Assembly: GCA_040877935.1 (NCBI GenBank)
Contig: JBBDNB010000063.1
Coordinates: 1 to 45,892, forward strand
Direction of reading: 5' to 3'
DNA from: Chitinophagales bacterium
GTDB lineage: Bacteria > Bacteroidota > Bacteroidia > Chitinophagales > CAIOSU01
DNA: 45,892 nt
Position numbers and translations under genes: made by a program
Shown: one piece after another, positions 17,972 through 27,786 of the stretch
Layout: the number at the start of each line of letters is the position of its first letter
Position numbering within the stretch: the stretch's first letter is position 1
The notes under the pieces: generated by a model
Databases searched by the model: none
Told to the model about the DNA's origin: nothing
The model's input: only the letters and a program-made list of their open reading frames with translations

Positions 17972-18610
17972 ATGAAACTCAAAGTATTCAATAAAGAAGG
18001 GAAAGAAACTTCCAAAGAACTAGAACTCACTACTGATGTATTTGGTCTGGAGCCAAACGATCACGTGCTTTATCTTGATGTAAAACAACATCTTGCAGCG
18101 AAGAGAAGTGGTACACATAAAACCAAAGAAAGGGGAGAAGTAAAAGGTTCTACACGAAAAATAAAGAAACAGAAAGGAACAGGAACTGCCAGGGCAGGTG
18201 ATATCAAAAATCCTATTTTCAGAGGTGGAGGTAGAATCTTTGGTCCCAGGCCCAGAAAGTACGGTTTCAAGATCAATAAAAAAGTAAGAAGCCTTGCTCG
18301 TAAATTAGCCTTGTCCTACAAAGTACAAGACAAACGCTTAATAGTGGTTGAAGACTTCAGCTATGATACTCCAAAAACAAAAGAATTTTCAAAATTTCTT
18401 GAAGGATTGGGAATCAATGGAAAAAGCAGTTTGATACTTTTAAATGAAGTTGACAAGAACTTCTTCCTATCAAGCAGAAATTTACCTAAAACTGAAGTAC
18501 TTACTGCAAACAGGTTCAATGCTTATGAAGTTTTAAAAGCACAATATCTAATTGTAAATGAAAGCGGTGTAAAGGCTATTGAAGAATCCTTTAAAAATGA
18601 TAAATCATGA
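17972..18610 (+). CDS. rplD: 50S ribosomal protein L4
   Basis: L4 lines the peptide exit tunnel, and in E. coli it also represses its own operon. The 212-residue product shows the tunnel loop region TRKIKKQKGTGTARAGD followed by RGGGRIFGPRPRKYGFKINKKVRSLARKLAL-type sequence, and a C-terminal Rossmann-like part with NRFNAYEVLKAQYLIV. It starts 1 base after rplC and its stop overlaps rplW (ATGA), so the two are translationally coupled. Confidence 0.98.
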   Translation: MKLKVFNKEGKETSKELELTTDVFGLEPNDHVLYLDVKQHLAAKRSGTHKTKERGEVKGSTRKIKKQKGTGTARAGDIKNPIFRGGGRIFGPRPRKYGFKINKKVRSLARKLALSYKVQDKRLIVVEDFSYDTPKTKEFSKFLEGLGINGKSSLILLNEVDKNFFLSSRNLPKTEVLTANRFNAYEVLKAQYLIVNESGVKAIEESFKNDKS

Positions 18611-18900
18611 GCCAGGTACTTATAAAACCCGTTATTACAGAAAAAACAACTGCTCTGGGTGAAAAACTCAACAGTTATACTTTTGCTGTGGATCGCGATG
18701 CTAACAAAATTCAGATCAAAAGTGAAGTAGAAAAATTGTACGGAGTTTCCGTAGAATCAGTAAACACTTCTGTAGTTCCGCGAAAATTAAAATCCCGTTT
18801 TACCAAAAAAGGAGTAAATAAAGGATTTAAAGGTGGTTACAAAAAAGCTATTGTAACAGTAGCCGATGGAGACGAAATTGATTTTTACAGTAATATCTAA
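18607..18900 (+). CDS. rplW: 50S ribosomal protein L23
   Basis: L23 lies at the tunnel exit and docks trigger factor and SRP. The 97-residue protein has the family start KPVITEKTTALGEKLN, the YTFAVDRDANKIQIKSEVEKLYGVSV core in order, and a basic loop (RKLKSRFTKKG). Its first codon overlaps the rplD stop by 4 bases. Length is normal. Confidence 0.98.
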   Translation: MSQVLIKPVITEKTTALGEKLNSYTFAVDRDANKIQIKSEVEKLYGVSVESVNTSVVPRKLKSRFTKKGVNKGFKGGYKKAIVTVADGDEIDFYSNI

Positions 18901-18909
18901 TCAGGAATA

Positions 18910-19734
18910 ATGGCAATCAAAAAATTCAAACCGGTAACTCCCGGCACACGACATAGATTGGGAAACTCCTTCGCTGAAATTACCAGCGATAAACCCGAGA
19001 AAAGTCTGCTCGTTTCTATCTCTAAAACAGGAGGAAGAAACAGCAAGGGCCGCATGACAATGCGCTACCGGGGAGGTGGACATAAAAGGCGCTATAGACT
19101 TATCGATTTCAAAAGAGACAAAGACAATGTGCCAGCAAAAGTACACTCTGTTGAATACGATCCGAACAGAACTGCATTCATTGCATTATTGCATTATGTT
19201 GATGGAGAAAAACGATATATAATTGCTCCACAAGGATTAAAACCCGGAGATGAAGTTATATCAGGAACAAAAGCAACGCCAAGCACCGGACACTGCATGC
19301 CACTTGGACAAATGCCACTTGGTACTGTAATTCACAATATCGAATTACAACCTGGAAAAGGTGCTGCTATAGCAAGAAGTGCCGGATCTAATGCACAACT
19401 GGATGCAAAAGATGGAAAATATGCCATCATTAAAATGCCTTCAGGCGAAACCAGAATGGTACTTTTAACTTGTAAAGCTACAGTAGGTTCAGTTTCCAAT
19501 GCAGACCATAGTTTAGAAGTTAAAGGTAAAGCAGGTAAAAGTAGATGGAGCGGTAGAAGACCAAGAGTAAGAGGAGTTGCAATGAACCCTGTAGATCACC
19601 CCATGGGCGGTGGTGAAGGAAAAGCTTCAGGTGGGCACCCAAGATCGAGAAAAGGACTTGCAGCCAAAGGCTTGAAAACCAGAAATAAGAAAAAAGCTTC
19701 AAACAGGCTGATCATTAAAAGAAGAAAAAAATAA
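18910..19734 (+). CDS. rplB: 50S ribosomal protein L2
   Basis: L2 is a core 23S rRNA-binding protein needed for subunit joining and peptidyl-transferase activity. The 274-residue product shows [19 protein letters not shown] near the N-terminus, the SH3-like and OB modules, and the C-terminal signature [20 protein letters not shown] that contains the histidine close to the catalytic centre. It sits between rplW and rpsS as usual, 9 bases after the former. Confidence 0.99.
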   Translation: MAIKKFKPVTPGTRHRLGNSFAEITSDKPEKSLLVSISKTGGRNSKGRMTMRYRGGGHKRRYRLIDFKRDKDNVPAKVHSVEYDPNRTAFIALLHYVDGEKRYIIAPQGLKPGDEVISGTKATPSTGHCMPLGQMPLGTVIHNIELQPGKGAAIARSAGSNAQLDAKDGKYAIIKMPSGETRMVLLTCKATVGSVSNADHSLEVKGKAGKSRWSGRRPRVRGVAMNPVDHPMGGGEGKASGGHPRSRKGLAAKGLKTRNKKKASNRLIIKRRKK

Positions 19735-19741
19735 GCAGTAA

Positions 19742-20011
19742 ATGGCTAGATCACTAAAAAAAGGACCCTACATTGACCCTTCACTAATGAAGAAAGTAGA
19801 TAAGCTTAACGACAGTGGAAAGAAAACCGTTGTTAAAACCTGGTCAAGACGTTCTATGATAACACCGGACTTTGTCGGACACACAGTTGCCATTCACAAT
19901 GGAAATAAGTTCATCCCGGTTTTTGTAACTGAGAATATGGTAGGTCATAAATTAGGTGAATTTTCACCAACAAGAAATTTCAGGGGACATTCCTCTAAAA
20001 AATTAAAATAA
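19742..20011 (+). CDS. rpsS: 30S ribosomal protein S19
   Basis: S19 forms a head complex with S13 that contacts A-site tRNA. The 89-residue protein begins [19 protein letters not shown] and contains [24 protein letters not shown] and [12 protein letters not shown], all diagnostic. Gene order and spacing (7 bases after rplB, 7 before rplV) are as expected in the S10 block. Confidence 0.99.
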   Translation: MARSLKKGPYIDPSLMKKVDKLNDSGKKTVVKTWSRRSMITPDFVGHTVAIHNGNKFIPVFVTENMVGHKLGEFSPTRNFRGHSSKKLK

Positions 20012-20018
20012 ATAAGCA

Positions 20019-20450
20019 ATGGAAGCAATTGCAAAATTAAACAACTGTCCAACAGCTCCTCGTAAAATGAGGCTGGTTGTGGATATGATCAGAGGCTTAG
20101 ATGTTGAACATGCTTTGAATATACTCAAATACAGTCCAAAAGAAGCATCCGGAAGAGTAGAAAAACTCTTGCTTTCTGCCATCAACAACTGGGAACAGAA
20201 AAATGAAGGACTTTCTGCAGATGACAGTGATTTGTTTGTAGCTGAGGTATTTGTAACTCAGGGCAGAACATTGAAAAGATTCAGACCTGCCCCTATGGGA
20301 CGAGCGCACAGAATCAGAAAAAGATCAAACCACGTATTTATAAAAGTGGACAGCAAAATAATTGCAGCTCCACAAAATGAAGAAGTGGCGACTGAAGAAG
20401 TTGAAAACACAACAGAAAATAACGAAGCTAATACGAATAAAAAACAATAA
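20019..20450 (+). CDS. rplV: 50S ribosomal protein L22 with acidic C-terminal tail
   Basis: L22 binds all 23S rRNA domains and contributes a loop to the exit tunnel, where macrolide-resistance mutations occur. The core spans about residues 1-117, with [18 protein letters not shown] and the tunnel loop [23 protein letters not shown] 25-residue tail rich in Glu, Asn and Thr ([20 protein letters not shown]) follows, longer than in E. coli L22 (110 residues). The stop codon directly abuts the rpsC start, so the two genes are probably coupled. Confidence 0.98.
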   Translation: MEAIAKLNNCPTAPRKMRLVVDMIRGLDVEHALNILKYSPKEASGRVEKLLLSAINNWEQKNEGLSADDSDLFVAEVFVTQGRTLKRFRPAPMGRAHRIRKRSNHVFIKVDSKIIAAPQNEEVATEEVENTTENNEANTNKKQ

Positions 20451-21164
20451 ATGGGTCAGAAAACAAATCCGATAAGCAACAGGTTAGGAATCATCAGAGG
20501 TTGGGATTCCAACTGGTTTGGTGGAAACGATTATTCCGACAAATTAGTGGAAGATTTCAAAATCAGGGAATACCTGCACGCCAGAATTCAAAAAGGCGGT
20601 ATTTCCAAAATTGTGATCGAAAGAACACTGAAGAGATTAACCATCACCATACATACTTCTCGTCCGGGAATTATAATCGGTAAAGGAGGAAGTGAAGTTG
20701 ATCGATTGAAAGAAGAAATTAAAAAGATTACTAAGAAAGATGTTCAGGTAAACATTCACGAAATTCGCAGACCTGAAATAGATGCCAATATTGTTGCTGA
20801 AACTGTAGCCAAGCAATTGGAAGCGCGTATCAACTTTAAAAGAGCAACCAAAATGTCCATTGCAGCAGCAATGAGAATGGGCGCAGAAGGAATTAAAATT
20901 CGTGTTGCAGGAAGATTAAACGGTGCAGAGATGGCTCGTACAGAAGAATATAAAGAAGGAAGAACTCCATTACACACATTCAGAGCAGATATAGATTACG
21001 CACTGAAAGAAGCCAATACCATTTATGGAAAAATTGGCGTGAAAGTCTGGATTTGTAAAGGAGAAGTATTTGGAAAAAGAGATTTGAGCCCCAATATAGG
21101 AAAACCAGATGCAAAAGGACCAAAAGGAAAAGGGCCAAAAAGATTTCAAAAGAAAACAAGATAG
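20451..21164 (+). CDS. rpsC: 30S ribosomal protein S3
   Basis: S3 forms part of the mRNA entry channel with S4 and S5 and has mRNA unwinding activity. The 237-residue protein starts [14 protein letters not shown], has the KH-domain motif [20 protein letters not shown], and the C-terminal domain with [22 protein letters not shown] and the [16 protein letters not shown] segment. A basic tail ([16 protein letters not shown]) ends it. It starts on the base after the rplV stop. Confidence 0.99.
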   Translation: MGQKTNPISNRLGIIRGWDSNWFGGNDYSDKLVEDFKIREYLHARIQKGGISKIVIERTLKRLTITIHTSRPGIIIGKGGSEVDRLKEEIKKITKKDVQVNIHEIRRPEIDANIVAETVAKQLEARINFKRATKMSIAAAMRMGAEGIKIRVAGRLNGAEMARTEEYKEGRTPLHTFRADIDYALKEANTIYGKIGVKVWICKGEVFGKRDLSPNIGKPDAKGPKGKGPKRFQKKTR

Positions 21165-21193
21165 TCAGAGCGATTGATTAAAGCTTAAGAGAG

Positions 21194-21616
21194 ATGTTAC
21201 AACCAAAAAGAACAAAATTCAGAAAACAGCAAAAGGGCAAAATTAAAGGCAATGCCCAACGCGGAGCAAGTATAGCTTATGGCTCATTTGGGCTCAAAGC
21301 TTTAGAGGAAGCCTGGATCACCAATCGTCAGATTGAAGCAGCGCGTATTGCTGTAAACCGCTTCATGAAAAGAGAAGGACAGGTTTGGATTCGAATATTC
21401 CCCGATAAGCCTACTACCAGTAAGCCTGCAGAGGTGAGAATGGGTAAAGGTAAGGGAGCTCCCGAAGGTTGGGTTGCAGTTATTCGCCCCGGACGTATGT
21501 TATTTGAAGCAGATGGTGTACCTTTGCAAATCGCTCAGGAAGCCCTGCGACTTGCAGCTCAAAAATTGCCAATAAAAACAAAATTTGTAGTGCGTCCTGA
21601 TTACGCTGGTAATTAA
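21194..21616 (+). CDS. rplP: 50S ribosomal protein L16
   Basis: L16 helps place the acceptor arm of A-site tRNA. The 140-residue protein begins [15 protein letters not shown] and contains the family segments [46 protein letters not shown] in order and the closing [11 protein letters not shown]. It is separated from rpsC by 29 bases, and a GAGAG sequence sits immediately before the ATG. Length is typical. Confidence 0.99.
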   Translation: MLQPKRTKFRKQQKGKIKGNAQRGASIAYGSFGLKALEEAWITNRQIEAARIAVNRFMKREGQVWIRIFPDKPTTSKPAEVRMGKGKGAPEGWVAVIRPGRMLFEADGVPLQIAQEALRLAAQKLPIKTKFVVRPDYAGN

Positions 21617-21633
21617 GATTTAAATTACGGAAA

Positions 21634-21843
21634 ATGATATCTAAATTAAAAAAACAAGACATTAGAGACTTTACAACAGATGAGCTAAAAGCCAAAGTTG
21701 TTCAGTTCAAAGGGGAATTGCAAAAAATGCATTTCAATCACGCGGTTTCAGAAATAGACAACCCTCTGGATCTACGTTGGTTAAGACGCGATGTTGCCCG
21801 CTTGTTAACAGAAATTAAGGCCAGGGAAATGGCTGAAAATTAA
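21634..21843 (+). CDS. rpmC: 50S ribosomal protein L29
   Basis: Small two-helix protein near the tunnel exit, next to L23. The 69-residue product has the family pattern [14 protein letters not shown], then [14 protein letters not shown] and [18 protein letters not shown]. It precedes rpsQ by 8 bases. Assignment is secure from sequence and position. Confidence 0.97.
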   Translation: MISKLKKQDIRDFTTDELKAKVVQFKGELQKMHFNHAVSEIDNPLDLRWLRRDVARLLTEIKAREMAEN

Positions 21844-21851
21844 TTCAAAAA

Positions 21852-22109
21852 ATGGAAGAAAGAAGGCTAAGAAAACAAAGAGTTGGTTTAGTGACCAGCA
21901 ATAAAATGGATAAATCCATTGCCGTAATGGTAGAGCGTAAAGAGCGTCACCCACTTTATGGAAAATTTGTAAAAAAATCCAAAAAGTTTATCGCTCATGA
22001 CGAGAAAAATGATTGCAACGAAGGCGATCTGGTAAAAATCATAGAAACAAGACCCCTGAGCAAAAGCAAAAGGTGGAGATTAGTAGAAATTTTAGAAAGA
22101 GCTAAATAA
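21852..22109 (+). CDS. rpsQ: 30S ribosomal protein S17
   Basis: Early-assembling protein of the 16S rRNA 5' domain with an OB fold. The 85-residue protein shows [19 protein letters not shown], the [20 protein letters not shown] segment with its basic loop, and [18 protein letters not shown]. It is one base upstream of rplN and likely translated with it. Length matches the family. Confidence 0.98.
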   Translation: MEERRLRKQRVGLVTSNKMDKSIAVMVERKERHPLYGKFVKKSKKFIAHDEKNDCNEGDLVKIIETRPLSKSKRWRLVEILERAK

Positions 22110-22110
22110 A

Positions 22111-22479
22111 ATGATCCAACAAGAATCAAGACTCAAAATTGCTGACAACAGCGGTGCACGTGAGGTACTTTGCATAAAAGTACTGGGCGGTTCTAAAAGA
22201 CGCTATGCAAGTATTGGCGATCAGATCATCGTCAGTATCAAGGATGCTATTCCTTCAGGCAATGTGAAAAAAGGCCAGGTCTCAAAAGCAGTGATTATTA
22301 GAACTACCAAATCATTGAAAAGAAATGATGGTTCTTATATCAAATTTGACGACAATGCAGCCGTATTGCTAACCAACAACGATGAACTCAGAGGAACAAG
22401 AATTTTCGGACCAGTAGCTCGTGAATTGAGGGATTTCAATTACATGAAGATTGTTTCACTTGCTCCTGAAGTACTTTAA
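22111..22479 (+). CDS. rplN: 50S ribosomal protein L14
   Basis: L14 sits at the subunit interface and binds the silencing factor RsfS. The 122-residue protein begins [21 protein letters not shown] and contains the [13 protein letters not shown] and FDDNAAVLL motifs, then [13 protein letters not shown]. Spacing from rpsQ is 1 base. Nothing unusual is seen. Confidence 0.99.
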   Translation: MIQQESRLKIADNSGAREVLCIKVLGGSKRRYASIGDQIIVSIKDAIPSGNVKKGQVSKAVIIRTTKSLKRNDGSYIKFDDNAAVLLTNNDELRGTRIFGPVARELRDFNYMKIVSLAPEVL

Positions 22480-22491
22480 TAATTATCAACC

Positions 22492-22842
22492 ATGAGTAGA
22501 AGACCAGAAAAAATTAAAAGATTTAAACCAAAATATCGCATCAAAAAAGGCGACATGGTTCAAGTCATTACAGGTGAGGATAAAGGCAAAACCGGAAAAG
22601 TTTTGACAATTGTCACAGATAAAGGGAGGGCTTTTGTAGAAGGCGTGAACATTATCAGCAGACATACAAAGCCAAGTGCCTCAAATCCCAATGGTGGAAT
22701 CATTAAAAAAGAAGCACCCGTACATATTTCAAACCTGATGTTACTTGATCCCAAATCGGGAGAAGCAACAAAAGTTGGAAGAAAATTACAGGATGGCAAA
22801 ATTGTTAGATACGCTAAAAAATCCGGGGAGGTTATAAACTAA
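22492..22842 (+). CDS. rplX: 50S ribosomal protein L24
   Basis: L24 is an assembly initiator with a KOW domain. The 116-residue product shows [21 protein letters not shown] (KOW motif), [21 protein letters not shown] and the closing [20 protein letters not shown]. Its stop overlaps the rplE start by one base (TAATG), indicating coupling. Slightly longer than E. coli L24 (104 residues), as is usual in this phylum. Confidence 0.98.
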   Translation: MSRRPEKIKRFKPKYRIKKGDMVQVITGEDKGKTGKVLTIVTDKGRAFVEGVNIISRHTKPSASNPNGGIIKKEAPVHISNLMLLDPKSGEATKVGRKLQDGKIVRYAKKSGEVIN

Positions 22843-23390
22843 TGAGTTATTTACCAAGATTACAGAAAACATACCATGATGAAGTTAAGCCACAACTTCT
22901 GGAAGAGTTCAAATACTCTTCTAGCATGGAAATACCCAAGTTGATGAAAATAGTAATCAACAAAGGGGTGAATGGCGCTACCCAGGATAAAAAACTGGTA
23001 GATATTGCCGTAGATGAATTGACAACAATTACCGGGCAAAAAGCAGTGCCAACAATCGCTAAAAAATCCATCTCCAATTTCAAATTGCGTGAAGGAATGC
23101 CGATTGGAGCAAAAGTTACCCTCAGAGGAATTAAAATGTACGAATTTCTCGACCGTTTGATTGCTGTAGCATTGCCACGCGTAAGAGATTTTAGAGGCAT
23201 TAGTGCAAAAGCTTTTGACGGAAGAGGCAATTACACATTAGGTGTTACAGAACAAATTATCTTTCCCGAGATAAACATTGATAAAGTAAGCCGTATTACC
23301 GGAATGGATATCACTTTGGTAACTAATGCGCAAAATGATACAGAAGCAAAAGCCTTATTAACAAAATTGGGAATGCCCTTTAAAAAATAA
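22842..23390 (+). CDS. rplE: 50S ribosomal protein L5
   Basis: L5 anchors 5S rRNA in the central protuberance and contacts P-site tRNA. The 182-residue protein includes [45 protein letters not shown] in order, and the [19 protein letters not shown] signature. It shares one base with rplX and lies 3 bases before rpsN. Confidence 0.99.
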   Translation: MSYLPRLQKTYHDEVKPQLLEEFKYSSSMEIPKLMKIVINKGVNGATQDKKLVDIAVDELTTITGQKAVPTIAKKSISNFKLREGMPIGAKVTLRGIKMYEFLDRLIAVALPRVRDFRGISAKAFDGRGNYTLGVTEQIIFPEINIDKVSRITGMDITLVTNAQNDTEAKALLTKLGMPFKK

Positions 23391-23393
23391 ATT

Positions 23394-23663
23394 ATGTCTA
23401 AAAAATCAGTCATAGCAAGAAATAGAAAAAGAGAAAAAATAGTAGCCCGTTTTGCTGAAAAACGCGCTCGTTTAAAAGCAGAAGGAGACTATGAAGGATT
23501 GGCCAAATTGCCAAGAAATGCCTCTCCTGTTCGACTAAAAAACAGATGTAAACTTACTGGTCGTCCCAGAGGATATATGCGCCAATTTGGTGTATCGAGA
23601 ATTGTATTCAGAGATTTGGCAAACTATGGAATGATACCCGGAGTAACCAAAGCAAGTTGGTAA
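23394..23663 (+). CDS. rpsN: 30S ribosomal protein S14 (long, zinc-free form)
   Basis: S14 binds the 16S rRNA head region. The 89-residue product is the long form: the short zinc type has a CxxC-x12-CxxC knuckle, whereas here only one cysteine remains, in [19 protein letters not shown]. The N-terminal helix [22 protein letters not shown]-type sequence is present. It lies in the normal spc position between rplE and rpsH. Confidence 0.98.
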   Translation: MSKKSVIARNRKREKIVARFAEKRARLKAEGDYEGLAKLPRNASPVRLKNRCKLTGRPRGYMRQFGVSRIVFRDLANYGMIPGVTKASW

Positions 23664-23685
23664 TAATAAATAAACCGTAAAGAAA

Positions 23686-24087
23686 ATGATTGTAACAGAT
23701 CCAATATCAGATTATTTAACCCGCATCAGAAATGCCCAAATGGCAAATCATAAGATGGTGGTAATCCCTGCCTCTAACATTAAGAAAAGAATTACTGAAA
23801 TTCTTTACGATCAGGGATATATTCTGAAATACAAGTTTGAACAAGACGATAAACAAGGCACAATTAAAATTGCGCTGAAATACAATAAAGAAACCAATGA
23901 ACCGGCAATTAAAAAACTGAGAAAAATCAGTAAACCCGGTTTGAGAAGATACAGCAGAGCCAATAACATGCCGCGTGTGATCAATGGACTTGGAGTAGCA
24001 ATACTTTCTACTTCCAAAGGATTGATGACCGGCAGAATGGCCGAAGAGCAGAACATTGGTGGTGAAATACTTTGTGAAATATATTAA
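23686..24087 (+). CDS. rpsH: 30S ribosomal protein S8
   Basis: S8 binds the central domain of 16S rRNA, and in E. coli it represses the spc operon. The 133-residue protein shows DPISDYLTRIRNAQMANHKMV at the N-terminus and the C-terminal signature GVAILSTSKGLMTGRMAEEQNIGGEILC in order. Gap to rpsN is 22 bases and to rplF 11. Confidence 0.99.
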   Translation: MIVTDPISDYLTRIRNAQMANHKMVVIPASNIKKRITEILYDQGYILKYKFEQDDKQGTIKIALKYNKETNEPAIKKLRKISKPGLRRYSRANNMPRVINGLGVAILSTSKGLMTGRMAEEQNIGGEILCEIY

Positions 24088-24098
24088 ACCTGCATAAA

Positions 24099-24653
24099 AT
24101 GTCAAGGATTGGAAATCACCCTATACAAATACCTTCAGGCGTTGAAGTGAAAATTGAAGCCAATAATCGCGTCACCGTAAAAGGAACAAAAGGGGAATTA
24201 AATGAAAAATTCGACAGTGATTTTACACTGAAAATCGAAGATGGAGTATTGACCGTACAAAGACCTACTGAACAAAAACGTCACAAGGCTCTTCACGGAT
24301 TGATTCGCGCTTTGATTGCCAACATGATCGTTGGAGTTTCTGAAGGATACAAAAAAGAACTTGAACTTGTTGGTGTGGGTTTTCGTGCACAATCAACCGG
24401 ACAAAATCTTGAACTGAATATCGGATATTCACATCCTGTAATTGTTCAATTGCCAAGTGAGATTAAATTAGATGCCAAAATGGAGAAAGGTAAAAACCCT
24501 ACGGTTTACCTTGAATCAATTGACAAACAATTGATTGGCCAGGTAGCAGCTAAAATAAGATCATTAAGAGCTCCTGAACCATACAAAGGAAAAGGTATAA
24601 GATATTCTGACGAACATATTAGAAGAAAAGCAGGTAAAACTGCCGCTAAATAA
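24099..24653 (+). CDS. rplF: 50S ribosomal protein L6
   Basis: L6 lies near the GTPase-associated centre. The 184-residue protein has the two repeated L6 domains, with MSRIGNHPIQIPSGVEV, the central VGVSEGYKKELELVGVGFRA segment, and the C-terminal signature PEPYKGKGIRYSDEHIRRKAGK. Length is typical and the gene order is standard. Confidence 0.99.
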   Translation: MSRIGNHPIQIPSGVEVKIEANNRVTVKGTKGELNEKFDSDFTLKIEDGVLTVQRPTEQKRHKALHGLIRALIANMIVGVSEGYKKELELVGVGFRAQSTGQNLELNIGYSHPVIVQLPSEIKLDAKMEKGKNPTVYLESIDKQLIGQVAAKIRSLRAPEPYKGKGIRYSDEHIRRKAGKTAAK

Positions 24654-24665
24654 AATTAGGTAAAG

Positions 24666-25022
24666 ATGTTAACTAAAAAAGTTAAAAGAAGGAATAAAAT
24701 CCGCAGCAGAATCAGGAAAAAAATTACCGGAACTGCCGACATTCCAAGATTAAGTGTGTACAGAAGTAACAAGCACATCTATGCTCAAATCATCAATGAT
24801 GAACTTGGTCATACACTTGTTGCCGCTTCTTCAAAAGAAGACAAAGATGTTGATCTAAAAGCACCTAAAAAAGATGCAGCACTTAAAGTTGGCGAAATTC
24901 TGGGCGCTAAAGCAACAGAAGCAGGAATTGAAAATGTTGTGTTTGATCGTGGCGGATATTTATATCACGGTAGAGTGAAAGCTCTTGCAGATGGAGCCAG
25001 AAAAGGTGGTTTGAAATTTTAA
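24666..25022 (+). CDS. rplR: 50S ribosomal protein L18
   Basis: L18 binds 5S rRNA with L5 in the central protuberance. The 118-residue product contains [31 protein letters not shown] in order and the C-terminal [28 protein letters not shown]. It follows rplF by 12 bases and precedes rpsE by 12. Confidence 0.99.
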   Translation: MLTKKVKRRNKIRSRIRKKITGTADIPRLSVYRSNKHIYAQIINDELGHTLVAASSKEDKDVDLKAPKKDAALKVGEILGAKATEAGIENVVFDRGGYLYHGRVKALADGARKGGLKF

Positions 25023-25034
25023 AAGATAGCTGAA

Positions 25035-25556
25035 ATGACAAAATCAAATATGCAAAAAGTAAAAGCCAGTGAACTGGAACTGAAAGAAAAAGTAGTAAAC
25101 ATCCGCAGGGTAGCCAAGGTTACTAAAGGTGGTCGAACTTTCAGTTTTTCAGCTATAGTAGTTGTAGGTGATGGCGAAGGTATTGTAGGTCATGGACTTG
25201 GAAAAGCAAGAGAGGTAACTGAAGCTATTTCCAAAGGAGTAGATGATGCTAAGAAAAACCTGATTCGCGTACCTATTTTAAATGGAACTATTCCACATGC
25301 AATCAGTGGAAGGTACGGTGCTGGAAAAGTATTGATCAAACCAGCTTCTGAAGGTACCGGTGTAATAGCAGGTGGTCCTATGCGAGCTGTTCTAGAAGGT
25401 GCCGGTGTCAATAATGTATTGGCCAAATCACTGGGAACATCAAATGCACACAATGTTATTAAAGCAACAATTGAAGGACTCGGCAAATTGAGAGAACCAA
25501 TAAATGTTGCCAAAGAACGAGGAGTTTCATTACAAAAAGTATTTAACGGTAAATAA
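25035..25556 (+). CDS. rpsE: 30S ribosomal protein S5
   Basis: S5 shapes the mRNA entry channel and contributes to decoding accuracy; its N-terminal loop is the spectinomycin-resistance region. The 173-residue protein shows [34 protein letters not shown], the [19 protein letters not shown] signature and [15 protein letters not shown]. The spectinomycin-loop residues look wild type (VTKGGR). Confidence 0.99.
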   Translation: MTKSNMQKVKASELELKEKVVNIRRVAKVTKGGRTFSFSAIVVVGDGEGIVGHGLGKAREVTEAISKGVDDAKKNLIRVPILNGTIPHAISGRYGAGKVLIKPASEGTGVIAGGPMRAVLEGAGVNNVLAKSLGTSNAHNVIKATIEGLGKLREPINVAKERGVSLQKVFNGK

Positions 25557-25557
25557 G

Positions 25558-25737
25558 ATGGCAAAAGTCAGGATCACACAGATTAAAAGCGCAATAGATC
25601 GCCCAAAAAGTCAAAAGGATACTTTGAAAGCACTTGGAATAAGTAAATTGCAAAGACCAATTGAAAAAGAGGAAACTCCACAAATTGCGGGAATGATCAA
25701 AAAAGTTGCTCATTTGGTAAAAGTTGAAAAAGTATAA
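25558..25737 (+). CDS. rpmD: 50S ribosomal protein L30
   Basis: Small L30 protein of 59 residues from the ATG at 25558, one base after the rpsE stop. It reads MAKVRITQIKSAIDRPKSQK, then TLKALGISKLQRPIE and IAGMIKKVAHLVKVE, which match the family (ferredoxin-like fold, binds 23S rRNA). A longer in-frame extension starting inside rpsE at 25504 is not plausible. Its stop is 2 bases before rplO. Confidence 0.96.
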   Translation: MAKVRITQIKSAIDRPKSQKDTLKALGISKLQRPIEKEETPQIAGMIKKVAHLVKVEKV

Positions 25738-25739
25738 AA

Positions 25740-26186
25740 ATGGATTTATCAAAATTAAAGCCTGCCAAAGGCTCAGTAAAAAACAGGAAAAGGATAGGCC
25801 GAGGTGAAGGTTCCGGATATGGCGATACTGCTACCCGTGGACACAAAGGTGCCAAATCAAGATCCGGATACAGCCGCAAAGCTGGTTTTGAAGGAGGACA
25901 AATGCCTATTCAAAGACGTTTGCCAAAAAGCGGTTTCACTAATCCATTTAGGGTAGAATACGTGGCCATCAATCTTGACAGACTTCAGGAAATTGCTGAC
26001 AAGCACAAACCAAAAGTTGTCAATTTAGATTTCCTTCGCGAAAACAAAATCATTAACAGAACCGATAAAGTTAAGATTTTGGGCAGAGGAGAATTGAAAG
26101 CCAAATTAAGTGTTGAAGTAAACGCTGCTAGTGCAAGTGCACTTGAAGCTATTGAAAAAGCCGGTGGAACGGTAAAACTGGTTTAA
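25740..26186 (+). CDS. rplO: 50S ribosomal protein L15
   Basis: L15 is a late-assembly core protein with a long basic extension. The 148-residue product begins MDLSKLKPAKGSVKNRKR and has RGEGSGYGDTATRGHKGAKSRSG in order, FEGGQMPIQRRLPKSGF and the C-terminal VNAASASALEAIEKAGGTV signature. It lies directly upstream of secY, 6 bases apart, as in the spc operon generally. Confidence 0.99.
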   Translation: MDLSKLKPAKGSVKNRKRIGRGEGSGYGDTATRGHKGAKSRSGYSRKAGFEGGQMPIQRRLPKSGFTNPFRVEYVAINLDRLQEIADKHKPKVVNLDFLRENKIINRTDKVKILGRGELKAKLSVEVNAASASALEAIEKAGGTVKLV

Positions 26187-26192
26187 AGTCTC

Positions 26193-27539
26193 ATGAAGAA
26201 CTTTATCAATACCATTAAGAATATTTACCAGATCGAAGAGTTGCGAAATCGCATCATCACTACACTGGGACTTATCCTGATCTACAGAATAGGAACTTAT
26301 GTAGTTTTGCCCGGAATTAACCCCGCAGCATTAGATGATCTGGCAGCACAGGGATCAGATGGCATACTGGGATTGGTAAACCTTTTCGCAGGTGGTGCAT
26401 TTTCAAGAGCATCAGTTTTTGCGCTTGGAATTATGCCCTATATATCGGCATCTATTGCTGTACAGCTATTGACAGTAGCTGTACCCTATTTCCAAAAACT
26501 ACAGAAAGAAGGAGAAAGCGGCAGAAAAACCATCAATCAAATTACACGTGTATTGACCATTTTCGTTACCGGAGCTCAGGCTTCTGGTTATGTGATCAAT
26601 CTCAAATTCATAGCAGGTGATGCAATTATTATAAACCCTGCACTGTTCTGGGTTTCTACAGTGATTGTACTCACAGGTGGTACTATTTTCGTAATGTGGA
26701 TGGGTGAACGAATTACCGAAAAAGGCATTGGTAATGGTATTTCGCTATTGATCATGATCGGAATTATAGCCAATTTACCTTTTGCATTGATAGCAGAAGT
26801 ATCTGCTAGAATGACAGAAGGCGGTGGCCTTGTACCTTTCGTAATTGAAATTGCAGTACTTGTATTTGTTGTGATCGCAGTAATTATGCTGGTGCAAGGA
26901 ACCAGGAGAATACCCGTTCAATATGCCAAACGTGCAGCAGCAGGAGGAAATGCAGGAACAGGGTCAAGACAGTACATACCTCTAAAAGTCAATGCCAGTG
27001 GTGTTATGCCGATAATTTTCGCGCAAGCTTTAATGTTTTTGCCCGCAACAGTGGCTCAATTCTTTCCAGAGTCAGATTTAACTAGTAACTTTGTGGCCAC
27101 TTTCAGCGATTTTGCATCTGTGCCCTACAATGTGGTGTATTTCTTTTTGGTGATTGTTTTCACTTATTTCTACACCGCTTTGATAGTAAACCCTGTACAA
27201 ATGGCTGATGAAATGAAGAAAAACGGTGGCTTTATCCCTGGAGTAAAACCCGGCAGATCCACCGCTGAATTTATTGATACAGTATTGTCAAGAATAACAT
27301 TGCCCGGATCCATATTCCTTGCATTTGTAGCAATAATGCCGGCATTTGCAATGGCTTTTGGCATCAATAGTCAATTTGCACTGTTTTTTGGCGGAACATC
27401 ACTCTTGATCCTGGTAGCTGTAGTGTTAGATACACTTCAGCAAATTGAAAGTCATTTGCTGATGCGCCAATACGATGGCCTAATGAAATCGGGCAGAATA
27501 AAAGGAAGAGCAGCCAACTCCGTAGGAGCTGGAATATAA
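26193..27539 (+). CDS. secY: Preprotein translocase subunit SecY
   Basis: Channel-forming inner-membrane subunit of the Sec translocon, which exports the signal-peptide proteins also seen in this window. The 448-residue protein has about ten hydrophobic segments. Visible signatures are LRNRIITTLGLILIYRIGTYVVLPG in order, GIMPYISASIAVQLL, GERITEKGIGNGISLLIM, and the cytoplasmic NPVQMADEMKKNGGFIPGVKPG region contacting SecA/ribosome. infA follows at 16 bases; the map gene often found between secY and infA is missing. Confidence 0.99.
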   Translation: MKNFINTIKNIYQIEELRNRIITTLGLILIYRIGTYVVLPGINPAALDDLAAQGSDGILGLVNLFAGGAFSRASVFALGIMPYISASIAVQLLTVAVPYFQKLQKEGESGRKTINQITRVLTIFVTGAQASGYVINLKFIAGDAIIINPALFWVSTVIVLTGGTIFVMWMGERITEKGIGNGISLLIMIGIIANLPFALIAEVSARMTEGGGLVPFVIEIAVLVFVVIAVIMLVQGTRRIPVQYAKRAAAGGNAGTGSRQYIPLKVNASGVMPIIFAQALMFLPATVAQFFPESDLTSNFVATFSDFASVPYNVVYFFLVIVFTYFYTALIVNPVQMADEMKKNGGFIPGVKPGRSTAEFIDTVLSRITLPGSIFLAFVAIMPAFAMAFGINSQFALFFGGTSLLILVAVVLDTLQQIESHLLMRQYDGLMKSGRIKGRAANSVGAGI

Positions 27540-27555
27540 AGAAGTATAATTAGGA

Positions 27556-27774
27556 ATGGCAAAACAAGATGTTATAAAACAGGATGGAGTGATCATAGAA
27601 GCATTGTCGAATGCAATGTTTCGCGTACGTCTGGAAAACGACCACGAACTGATTGCTCATATTTCCGGTAAAATGAGAATGAATTATATCAAAATTCTAC
27701 CCGGTGATAAAGTAGCATTGGAAATGTCACCTTATGACCTTTCAAAAGGTAGAATAACATATAGGTACAAGTAA
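27556..27774 (+). CDS. infA: Translation initiation factor IF-1
   Basis: Small OB-fold factor that occupies the 30S A site during initiation. The 72-residue protein shows [50 protein letters not shown]-type sequence in order, and the ending [12 protein letters not shown], matching the family over its full length. It sits 12 bases upstream of rpmJ. Confidence 0.99.
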   Translation: MAKQDVIKQDGVIIEALSNAMFRVRLENDHELIAHISGKMRMNYIKILPGDKVALEMSPYDLSKGRITYRYK

Positions 27775-27786
27775 AATTGATTAGTT

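Noticed and set aside
25504-25557. N-terminal extension of L30 into rpsE
   Set aside because: It would overlap the conserved S5 C-terminus; the ATG at 25558 gives a normal L30.
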